This document shows positions 54,712-64,000 of a stretch of DNA of 64,000 bases, piece after piece. This DNA comes from Siphlonurus alternatus. Lineage: Eukaryota > Arthropoda > Insecta > Ephemeroptera > Siphlonuridae. The stretch lies in the NCBI GenBank assembly GCA_949825025.1, contig OX463778.1, forward strand, positions 20,056,196 to 20,120,195. Reading direction: 5' to 3'. The notes under the pieces were generated by a model that searched no databases, was not told where the DNA came from, and was given only the letters and a program-made list of their open reading frames with translations. Every line of letters starts with the position of its first letter. Position 1 is the stretch's first letter. The position numbers and the translations under genes are program-made.

Positions 54712-56796
54712 CAGGGTGTATACCAATATTCTCAAATGAAATTCCATGAGTTTTCCAGGTTTTTCCAGGGAATTTTAAAAAATTCCAGGTAATTTTTTTA
54801 GCGTTCAGGAGGGGGTGGGAGAGGTTTATTATATAAAAATTAACTTGAACTATGTAATTTTTTAAGGTATATATATCGTTTAAGGATTAAATTCCTTAAA
54901 TCTAATCTAATCTCAAAAAGGAACAAAAAATCTTGACATTTTATATTTTGTTTTTCTTAACACCTATATATCCATAATTTATCAATTGAAAGATACAGAT
55001 AATGAGAAAAAAAAAATGCTACCCAGTACATACAAGAAAAAATAACCAACACAGTACACGCGCGTGCATAACAAAAAAATTGCGAGCGTAGCGAGCAACT
55101 TTTTTGACAGTTAGAAAATTTTAATGCTCAAATTTTTGATAAAATTATAATTATTAAAATATATATTTTATAAATTATACTGTATATATGATTACATAAT
55201 ATATAATAAACTTATACACTAATCTAATGATAATAATTATAGGGAACGTTAAAAATCGCAAAAAAAAAAAAATAATAAAATAAAAAATAAATAAAATAAA
55301 AAAATTAAATTGATTTGTCTGTGATGACACTATAATACAAATACATTATATTTATCATACATAGTGCAAACATGAATGTAATGCAGATCAACTCTTCATT
55401 TTTCATTTTACAAAAGAAGTAAATTTGCAAAATACTTTTCGTGGTTATACTACACAGCATTTAATTAGAATATTTAGATAGAGGGAACTAGATTGAAAAT
55501 TTTCCTAAATTTTTGAAAAATGTTTTAGTGTCCTAATTTATGGTTCCTAAATTTCTGAATTTTCAGGGAAATGTTTAAAAAAAAAAATAAAATAAAAATT
55601 CTAGCAATATTGCATTAACTATTTTATTTTTTAACATCAATATAATTTTATTCGGGTCTGTTTAAAAACTTTAAAAGTACTTTTTTTTTAGTGCTCAGTG
55701 TCATTTTAATGAAAAAAAAAAAAATAATTTTAAAAGTCCCACTTAAAATTTTAGTCCGGTGTGAATTGAATGTGGTAAAAATTGCTGGAATTTTTATTTA
55801 CATTATTATTTTAAACATTTTCCTGAAAATTCAGAAATTTAGGAACAGAACGGTCTTCTACGTTTAAGACCGTTCTGTTTAGGAACCATAAATTAGGACA
55901 CAAAACATTTTTCATAAATTTAGGAAAATTTTCAATCTAGTCCCCTCTATCTAAATGTTCTAATGCTTGAAATGCTGAATATTGTGTTTACTGAATATTT
56001 AAAAAAAAAAAAAAAAAAATACAAAAATACTGCAAAAATTGTGTAGTATATATGATCTATAAAATAAAGTGAGCTCACGCTGCGCGTACAGCAGCAACAT
56101 AGCGTTGCTTCTTAGTTTTTAACCATGACGTTTATACATTATCATAATTTTTACTTTATTTTTTGTGCTTGAATATGATAAATTATAATAATTTATAATG
56201 ACCTCTTGTATATATTTATGCTTTCTCATCAAACGATCAACTTTTTTTCATAATATTCGCGTAAATTGCCGATCTTTTAATTATAATACATGCACTATAT
56301 ACGTACTGCATGCATGGTTACTTGCATCACTAAAAATAATATAATTATATTTTTCTAGTTTATAATTCAAGTTTTTTTAATTGAAGGAGTATTGTTGGTT
56401 ACAAATTAATATTTGAAACATTCATATACTTTTCAGTAAATATTTAATTAACTATTCGTCCGAAATATTGACGTCACTATAATACGCGCGCGATCTCTCG
56501 TAAATCGCGATCTTTTTACGTCACGCTTTTGCACACGAATTTTTCCCATTTTCATTTCCAATACTTGAGATTTTTTTAATTGATTTGAATAAATATTAGA
56601 ACTTGTCAAAAACTTAAAAAAACAAAACAGTATCAAGATTTTATAATTAAGAAAAACGATTACTGAAAAATGTGATAATTCCAGTTTTTTTGACATTTTT
56701 TTCGAAATTCCATGATTTTTCCCGGTTTTTCCAGAGGGTTTGAAATTCCATGATATTTCCCGGTATTCCAGGTTTTTCCAGGTGGTATACACCCTG
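54712..56796. mobile_element. 2.1 kb inverted-repeat element with CAGGGTGTATACCA ends
   Basis: CAGGGTGTATACCA at 54712 and GGTATACACCCTG ending at 56796 are inverted copies, flanked by the direct pentamer GATAT on both sides (54707-54711 and 56797-56801). Subterminal repeats of the TTTTCCAGG type occur at both ends. No transposase frame was seen. The 5 bp duplication does not point to a superfamily I can name with confidence. A separate foldback is nested at about 55455-55975. Confidence 0.7.
55455..55975. mobile_element. Foldback element nested in the 54712-56796 element
   Basis: The arms share ATTTAGATAGAGGG, GAAAATTTTCCTAAATTT and TCCTAATTTATGGTTCCTAA in inverted orientation. A small hairpin (AGAACGGTCTT paired with AAGACCGTTCT) interrupts the right arm. 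The exact ends are uncertain. It is non-coding. Confidence 0.6.
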
Positions 56797-56801
56797 GATA
56801 T

Positions 56802-57396
56802 ATATCGAGGTTCGTGAAAGAATCGAGACGCCGGTCTCTTGCATGGGGAATAAGCCTGCATGCAAACTAAACAATTAAAAATACATACATGGTACATGTA
56901 TACGTCTGAACCTCGATTGGCTTAATTTTATAACCAAATTTTTTCACCAAGATAATTTATAATTTAATGAACAAGATATAATTAAAATACGACAATTAAA
57001 ATACTCCTCTTTTCCTATTTATTAAAACCTTAATTACCTCTAGGGCGCCTATTATAGGCTAGGGTGTACCTAAGAAGCAGTAGCTATAATAGATGATCGA
57101 GGTCAAGCTATAATAATTATAATATAATTAATAAATAGTATAAATAAGAGACATGATAATAAATGTATAGCGATTAATGTGGTACGTACGTACGTCTTTG
57201 TAATTAATATAATTATGATGAATGCATGGATGCGCTATTAGCTGTACGGCCTATTATACGTACGGTACACCAATGTATATATAACTGCAGCTTTTGGGTG
57301 AAAATAAATAAATTAATAATTATGCATTAATTATATAATGTACACTCAATTATATAATATATTATTTATGCATATAATTCCTCTTAAATAAAATTC
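56802..57396. other. AT-rich intergenic DNA
   Basis: Nothing recognisable was found apart from short palindromes such as GTACGTACGTAC near 57183. Confidence 0.4.
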
Positions 57397-57400
57397 AGCC

Positions 57401-57469
<69 letters not shown>
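57397..57469. repeat. (TA)n tract
   Basis: This is a nearly pure TA dinucleotide tract of about 70 bases, the longest in the window. Shorter TA tracts lie at about 30627-30680 and 38780-38810. Confidence 0.9.
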
Positions 57470-57472
<3 letters not shown>

Positions 57473-57477
57473 CGACC

Positions 57478-57540
57478 CACAGAGTTCCACCTATATACTG
57501 AGGCCTTATATACTGTATAGTATATAGGTGGAACTCTGTG
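57478..57540. repeat. Perfect 22 bp hairpin (possible small-RNA precursor)
   Basis: The arm 57478-57499 (beginning CACAGAGTTCCACC) is exactly complementary to 57519-57540 (ending GGTGGAACTCTGTG), with a 19-base loop. Size and perfection resemble a short hairpin RNA precursor, but a tiny transposon remnant is equally possible. Confidence 0.6.
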
Positions 57541-60500
57541 ATATGACCATATCGTATATATATTATAATTAATATATTATAAATATATATGCAAGTATCA
57601 GTATGATTTAGTATAAAGTATAATATACTGATGTATATTAAACAGTATATATATAGCTATATTACATATAGCTACACAGCTAGTATCTATAAGAGGACAT
57701 AAAGGACCAAGAGATGGCGCTGACGTCTGAAAATTTTGCTCTTTGCATCGAGGATACGGCAATACCTGTAGCATATGGAGAATCACAAAAATTATAAATT
57801 TTTTAGGAAAGAAATCACTTACGAAGTTGAAATATTTTTTTATAATTGTCCGAAAGTATTTGACAACTAATTATGGTGTTAATTGTCATTTCTGTAAAAT
57901 TATGCTGTGGCTGCTGACAGAGTATTTACATGATTTTACAATGTTAATCATATACAGCAATCCTCGCCAGACGCACGTAGTTCTAGCAGTTACCATTAGT
58001 CTCGCACTAACTTTAGATATTATTATAATACATCAGCATATTATAACATAATATATTTAATTGTATATCGATCCCTATAGCTAGTAGCTATATATTATAC
58101 AATCCATGATGGCATGAATGTTTTATTTATTTTTTTTATCAGGAATCAGGATATTCTGGTAGATTAACAAATAACAAAACACAAATTTATCACAACAGTT
58201 TGTTTATATGTATGCTTGTTTTTTTTTTTTTTTTTCAATATCACACATGAAATTTGACACATATCATTAATGTTTTTTTTTGGGTCTATATAGTAACATT
58301 ATTTATTCTCAACTCTTGATAAATTTTTCTTCTGTTAAATTTATATTTACAATTACCAAAATCACATTATCAGAGTATAAACACTAAGAAAGCATAACAG
58401 AGGAAAAACTTATCATGAAGAAGTCTTTGTTGACTTAAATTTAACAAAATTAATTCAACATTTCTGTATTATTAATATATTTTTTTAATTGTAGACAGAA
58501 AACTGGCGTTCTATCATCATATTTTTTTCAGAAATAAATATTTAAAAACTACCATTTTACCATTTTAAATTTTTTATGTTAAAAAAAATATCATTAATCC
58601 GTTTATTTTTTTTTTCTTAATTAATACATCGAATAACTCAAATAAAATAATTAACATTCATTTTATGTACATATGTTCTAATATGTAAACAATGTCATCT
58701 TTAACTTCCCTGCAACACATATTTATAATTAATATGCAGCAAAATTAAGTTTATTTTCAGATAGATGACGTATATTGGAATCGTCAAATCGTATAATTAT
58801 GATACATTGAATTATAAAATTATAAGACAGTCACAAATAAAATATATTATTAATTAAATAAATTTTATTTCAAAATTTTTATTTTTTGTTTTTACCTTTT
58901 TTAACTTAAATTATTTTGAATTGCATAAATGAATGCAGCATAAATTTTGTCACTATATATACTTTCTAGACTTGTGATTATTTTTTATTCACTTTTATAC
59001 ATTATTTTCGATTTGGTACAGTCGTCACCCCAGAAAATTTCTATTGACAAAAACTTTGAACAATACATTCTTAACTATAATTGCCAAATTTAATATTGGA
59101 TAAGATAGGAAATTTTCCAATTAATGTAATTTGTGACTGCAATTATTAGTAAATAAAAGCAAAACAATGAAAACTCTTTGATCCATTCTCTTTGTCATAT
59201 AGTATCATAATAAAATAAAACTTACACGTTCAATTAATTTATGCAATACAAAATTCTATTACATGCAGTTTCCCATTATTAGCAGTAGCTGGTACACTGA
59301 AAAAAAAAAGGAAAAAAACAAAACAAAAAAACAAAAACAAAACAGAATTTCAATGGGTTTTAAAATAAGTAAAGTAATAATTTTAGTTATTATTTTGCTC
59401 ATGATGCGCGGCATATTTTGTAATTTGTGGCATTAGACAATCATTCAGCTGAATCGTGTAGTTTCAATTTTGTAAATACACTGGATTTTTTTTATATATA
59501 TATATAAATTGTTAATAGTAATATATATATTATTATGTTTCTTTCAAGAATTCAGAGCTATCAAAACAGTTGAATGAACTTAAATATTGTTAGAATTCAA
59601 AACTTAAAAGTTATGCCAGGATTTTTCTAGTAATTAATGGCAACATATTTTGTATAGTGTATAAAAAATCCTAATATATATATATTTTTTTTTACTTTGA
59701 ACTCTAACAACGTATATTATATATTGCTTTAATAATTATACGATATTTTGATCTAGCTATAACAATTTTTAACAAATAAGTAGTGTACATAGTTTCTCGA
59801 ATCTGTACGAGAAATGCACAGTTAAACAAATTAATCATAATTCATAACTGACAGAAAATATTTCAATTACTTTCTTTTACTTTTAAAAGAAAACAAGGAA
59901 AAAAATAGTAAAATAAAAATGATCCACCGTTAAAGCTCAAATCTTTGGACTTTTCTTTAAAAACAATTTTTTTATTACGTACATTATACAAGTAACATTT
60001 TGCTCAAATAAATACCTATTTTTTTGATCTTATTATTTTTTTTTTTGGTTTGAGCAATCAATTCCATCTCATTTTAATTAATAATCTCTTTCTGATATTT
60101 TATAATATTACATTATTTATTTTATGTATTTATATTCTATTTTATCAAACAATTTTCCCCTTATATAAAAATCTATTCTCTAAACTCATTCATTAGTAAA
60201 TTTATTTTTTCAGTATTAAATTAATAATCAGACCACTTAATGCCCAACTATATATTTATTTTTTTCAGGGAGCATGGAAGTTATCAATTAGCAATCTATA
60301 CAATTTACTATATTGCACACAGTGAATTTCTTTTAATTATTTCATATTTTTTTGTGTGTAGAGCTGGTTGCTGGTTGTTATTATATATATATATTTTTGT
60401 ATTCTGCTCCACTACAAGGGGGTGTTGAAGACGGCATAGACACAGTGGAGAGTCATACACACTTTATGTACACATTGGCCCAAAACCTGGGATGAACACT

Positions 60501-61126
60501 TGAGTTTCATTCTTTCTCAAAAAGCACTTTTCAAAGATTTTAACAATCGTCTTTTACAACTTTTTTTTTCTCTCTTCACACTTGTAAAAATACTACACAG
60601 CATTAAAATTTAAGTAATTTCACTTAAATATATATTTTTTTAATAGTTTTAGCACAATGTTTATATTAATGGGGACAGTTCATATTTTTTTTTATAGCAC
60701 CACCACACATTTCAAACTTTTGTTAATATATGTATTTTTTTTTCAGTTTAAGATATGCTGTTAATTAATTTTAAGTTTAAAATTTTTTAAAGTTTTTTTT
60801 TTTGAACCATGAATAGTAACAACTTTTTAAATAATTAACATATATTTTTTTTTACTTTATTTTTTCTGGTTAATTTATAACTTAAACAGCAGTAAACAGG
60901 CACAATTAAGGAAATGCTAGAAGGAAAAATTATAAATGAGTATAGCAAATTTGTTTATCCACACAATTATAATAAGTTAATTAGATTCATATTAAATGCA
61001 CCATGCTTTTTTTTTTATTAAATGTTAATTTTGTGCGATCACAAAAAGATTGATTTATTTAAACGAAATTATAATAATATTTTTGGTTAATAATATTTGT
61101 TTCTTCTTTTTTTTTTTTCTTTCAAA
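57541..61126. other. Very AT-rich region downstream of the 61-63 kb gene
   Basis: I see no gene or structured element beyond homopolymers and TA-rich stretches. Its left-to-right position makes part of it a possible long 3' UTR for the minus-strand gene at 61127. Confidence 0.4.
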
Positions 61127-61342
61127 TTATAGATAAGGAGATGGTGGAGGGGTTGGTTTCTTGGATGGTGGGAGATCATTATCCAGATCCAGAGGCTTCA
61201 TGGCAGCAGCAGCATTGTTGTTATTGTTGGTAGCTCCTTTGCTGGAGATGGCAACAACTGACGCAGCCTTGTAGTTGATGGGACCGTAAGAGCGGTAGTC
61301 GACGTCAGCATAGTCCAAGTCAGAGTACTCCGGCTTGTAAGG
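61127..61342 (-). CDS. 3' terminal exon, tail B of a probable membrane receptor
   Basis: The acceptor TCCTTATGTCTGTAG ends at 61343. The exon opens in phase 0 and reads PYKPEYSDLDYADVDYRSYG, PINYKAASVVAIS, a short asparagine run and a proline-rich end PPSKKPTPPPSPYL followed by TAA. Tyrosines in acidic context (EYSDLDYADVDY) look like phosphorylation or adaptor sites of a cytoplasmic tail. It resembles tails of arthropod immunoglobulin-superfamily adhesion proteins (echinoid or Kirre-like), but I cannot confirm the family. The 5' exons are outside the window. Confidence 0.55.
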   Translation of the reverse strand, partial: PYKPEYSDLDYADVDYRSYGPINYKAASVVAISSKGATNNNNNAAAAMKPLDLDNDLPPSKKPTPPPSPYL

Positions 61343-62455
61343 CTACAGACATAAGGATGGAGACAGAATTGTTAGATACTTGCAGTATGATGTAGTATTG
61401 ATTAGGACATTTTAAAATTATAAATAAACTAAAATAAAAATACGATAGATTATTAACAGACCAATAAATTGACAATTAACTGCGGTAAATAAAGCGTATA
61501 TATCAACAATAAACATACAACAAATTAATAATAAATAAACAAAGAAACAAATAGGTAGATAATATATAAACAATAATTAAACATAAATTTTAACAAATTT
61601 CGTGAAATCAGCATGGACGTTTGTAATTTTTTTTAAAAGAAATGTTCTTATTCTATCTATTACGTTTGAATGTAAAATTATTGTTGAAGATAAGGCTTTG
61701 ACAAGTTCACTAAATAATAAATCATATAGTTAGATATCATAGATCAAGACACCATAATATATAAAGTGGTAGTAATACGAGACGATGATAATGATTAAAA
61801 ATAAAGTTACAGACAAAAACATGTAGAAATATGCTTATAGTGCTCAAAAACTACATGCCCCCCTTAATGAATTAAATTATTATTAATAAATGATACCTAC
61901 ATCATGCTTAGGAAGTGGTCCTCTAATAAATGTATGTTACACTGGCTTTTGGGCCCTGCTCCTGTTGACAGACAACATTGAAACGTATAAGTAATCTACT
62001 TAAAAATAAAAACTAAGGATATCTCTATATGTAATGGAAAGAATCTTTAATATATTACAATATATTACAGGAGAATTTTCATTCCGATTTTAAAAATTAA
62101 TAATAAAAATATATGCATGTTGCTTTTGAGCACTGCAATATGATGTTAGTAAGAAAAAAAAAAAATACATGTATGTTAATAAAAAGAAAACTTCAAACCA
62201 AAAACTGTTAATCAATATTTTCATGCATATTATTAATTTTAATTACTGTAATATTTAGTTATTAATTATTTTTACAGACAAGCATAATACACCATGTAAC
62301 TTAATAACTTTGAGAAAAAAAGTATACCAATAAATAAAGCCCAAGTATTATAAACAATCACCATTATAGTCCTCTTCCCATTGGATTTTAGGAAATTGAA
62401 TGTTTTTTTTTTTCTTATTTGTATTGCAGGGTTAATATATGATACATTCTTACCT

Positions 62456-63025
62456 TTAAACATCAATTTCCTGTCCCACATTACTGTGAAATTTAAGAAC
62501 CGCATATTCTGTGGGCATCATATGGTCCCGTAAAGGTTGTTGTTGTTGTTGCTGTTGCTGCTGTTTCTTTTTATGTTGCTGCTGATGATGATGATTCTGA
62601 CTTCTACCATAAGGGTCATGATGATTTAAGTCCGCATAGACAAGGTTATTTGGTTCTATGGTATTATTTATAGGGGAAGGATAATAATAATGATTATTAG
62701 GGGTGGATGTATGACGAGGAGCGCTCCTCACGTGGTTAGGTAAGGTGGAGGAAGGGGCATGGTTAGAGTATGAAGGAGGACGCAAAATTTCTTGTTGATA
62801 ATAATGATTGTGTTGAGGTGCGTAATATTGCTCATGTAAAGGCGCAGAAGGGAGTGATGGAAGGTGGATATGATTTGGAATGTAAGTTCTATTATGTTGG
62901 GGAGGAAATGAGCTACTGCTCAAACTGCTGCTACTGCTGCTACTGCTGTTACTCATCGTCGAATGATGCTGGTGTCTGTTGAAATGCATCGACTTTCGTG
63001 TTTTCGTAGTTTTTGATCTTAGGTT
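62456..63025 (-). CDS. Alternative 3' exon, tail A of the same probable receptor
   Basis: The acceptor AAAATGTTACAG ends at 63026 and the exon opens in phase 0. The product is rich in S, H, N, P and Y, with a poly-glutamine run near its end, motifs NNLVYADLNHHDPYGR and PTEYAVLKFHSNVGQEIDV, then TAA. The final QEIDV resembles a C-terminal PDZ-binding motif. A consensus donor (AG then GTAAGA) begins only two bases after the stop, so the exon can be an internal cassette. Inclusion gives tail A and skipping gives tail B at 61342. YADL/YADV in both supports one gene. Identity as an IgSF adhesion receptor (echinoid-like) is a guess. Confidence 0.5.
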   Translation of the reverse strand, partial: NLRSKTTKTRKSMHFNRHQHHSTMSNSSSSSSSSLSSSSFPPQHNRTYIPNHIHLPSLPSAPLHEQYYAPQHNHYYQQEILRPPSYSNHAPSSTLPNHVRSAPRHTSTPNNHYYYPSPINNTIEPNNLVYADLNHHDPYGRSQNHHHQQQHKKKQQQQQQQQQPLRDHMMPTEYAVLKFHSNVGQEIDV

Positions 63026-63633
63026 CTGTAACATTTTAGGGTTTTTTTTTTTTGGATAGGAATATTTAAAGATTTATAGGATAAAAGGAAAGTTAAGGTA
63101 GAAGAAAATAAACATGCTGTTAGTATTAAAGCATTTTGTTTCATTTCAAAATATATAAAATTATAATTAAAAAATGTAGTAAAAGAGCTAGTGGGGAAGC
63201 ACTGCAAGCACCTGATTTTTTAACTGTTTTTTTTTTTTAAGGACCAGTGATATTTTATCAAGCAGTGGTGCAAGATTATTGTCATAGAAGTTTTTGTGTG
63301 CAGTGTATTATTTATTGTACAAAGAATCAGTCAGTATTTTTAATCTTGTTAATAAAACATATTTTGCTTGGAAATTTAATAATTGGCACCTATAAATATT
63401 TAAAATATTGTGCATTTGATAATTGAATAATAAAAAGTGAGAGTATAGATTCGATACTAAATAATTGAAAAATAATGCACATCGCTAATTAATAAACAAT
63501 AATAATCAAGCGTTGAAAAAAATTATAATTATTGCAAGATAGTGTATTTTTATAACTGTTTACTATTGTATTTATTTATGATTATTTAAATTGCTTAGGT
63601 AAGTTTCAAGGAGTCAATTGTTGATTTTTTACA

Positions 63634-63762
63634 TCAGCTTTCGTGTTCCACCTTGGCGCCACAATATAAAATAGCGATATTCAGTTCGAACTGAATATCG
63701 ATCGCTATTTTATACTGTGGCGCCAAGGTGGAACACGAAAGCTGACGATATATGTAAAAAAT
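63634..63762. repeat. Near-perfect long hairpin
   Basis: An arm including AGCTTTCGTGTTCCACC and TTGGCGCCACAATATAAAA is followed by its inverted copy around the centre CAGTTCGAACTG. The arms differ by about one substitution and one 4-base insertion over some 55 bases. It is either a minimal MITE or a hairpin-RNA precursor. Confidence 0.75.
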
Positions 63763-64000
63763 CATTATTTAAATTATAATTTACGATAGGTATCTCAGTT
63801 TTTAATTGAAGAAAACAGTTACGCATTGAACCCTATAAGGTTCAACTTTTTTTTAAGGGCATTGCCATGGGTGTAGCACCGGTAGTTGGCAACACTGACG
63901 TATCTTCACCATGTTAATTTTTGATCCTTGCTCCTCGGAGTAATTTTTATGCTAGAGCTAAGCTGATTGCTGTAGTGTCAAGATAATTAGTAGCCCAAGT

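Noticed and set aside
56448..56897. 149-codon minus-strand frame at the end of the 54712-56796 element
   Set aside because: The translation is low complexity, crosses the element's terminal repeat and resembles no transposase.
57743..58051. 102-codon plus-strand frame
   Set aside because: It is AT-biased, with no domain, no splice context and no composition change.

Overview
The window is nuclear DNA from an intron-rich animal, most likely an arthropod. The MRCK, Lines and NC2-alpha orthologues look arthropod-like. Base composition is AT-rich, GT-AG introns are common, some introns are only 54-72 bp, and the non-coding DNA is crowded with short inverted-repeat (MITE-like) elements. I cannot name the species. 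A hemimetabolous insect or a crustacean would fit; that is inference.

Layout. (1) 26-3069, + strand: the last seven exons of the spliceosomal factor SNW1/SKIP (Bx42); the 5' exons lie left of the window. (2) 3070-8310: intergenic DNA between converging 3' ends, with a nested foldback element and a Tigger-like MITE. (3) 8368-29457, - strand: a complete 31-exon MRCK kinase (Genghis Khan / CDC42BP), whose joined exons read 1790 aa with every exon phase consistent. It carries a kinase domain, AGC tail, coiled coil, C1, PH, CNH and CRIB. A candidate alternative exon in its 5.5 kb intron would give a kinase plus coiled coil ending in a hydrophobic tail anchor, which is the domain order of DMPK. (4) 29.5-39.3 kb: MRCK upstream region and transposon graveyard. 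It includes a 743 bp foldback, a decayed LINE fragment, and a three-layer nest (TTAA foldback, then an hAT-like element with an 8 bp duplication, then another TTAA foldback). (5) 39513-41342, + strand: a single-exon gene for the segment-polarity regulator Lines. (6) 41.3-49.5 kb: AT-rich intergenic DNA with three short elements. (7) 49511-53689, - strand: complete five-exon NC2-alpha/DRAP1, with a U12-type AT-AC intron splitting the histone fold. (8) 53.7-61.1 kb: very AT-rich DNA with a 2 kb inverted-repeat element, a long TA tract and a perfect 22 bp hairpin. (9) 61127-63025, - strand: two 3' exons that read as alternative cytoplasmic tails of a receptor, possibly an immunoglobulin-superfamily adhesion protein. 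(10) 63.6-63.76 kb: a near-perfect long hairpin.

The genes do not form a functional cluster. SNW1 acts in splicing and transcription, MRCK in Cdc42-to-actomyosin signalling, Lines in patterning, and NC2-alpha in TBP repression. No tRNA, rRNA, CRISPR array or prokaryotic feature was seen.
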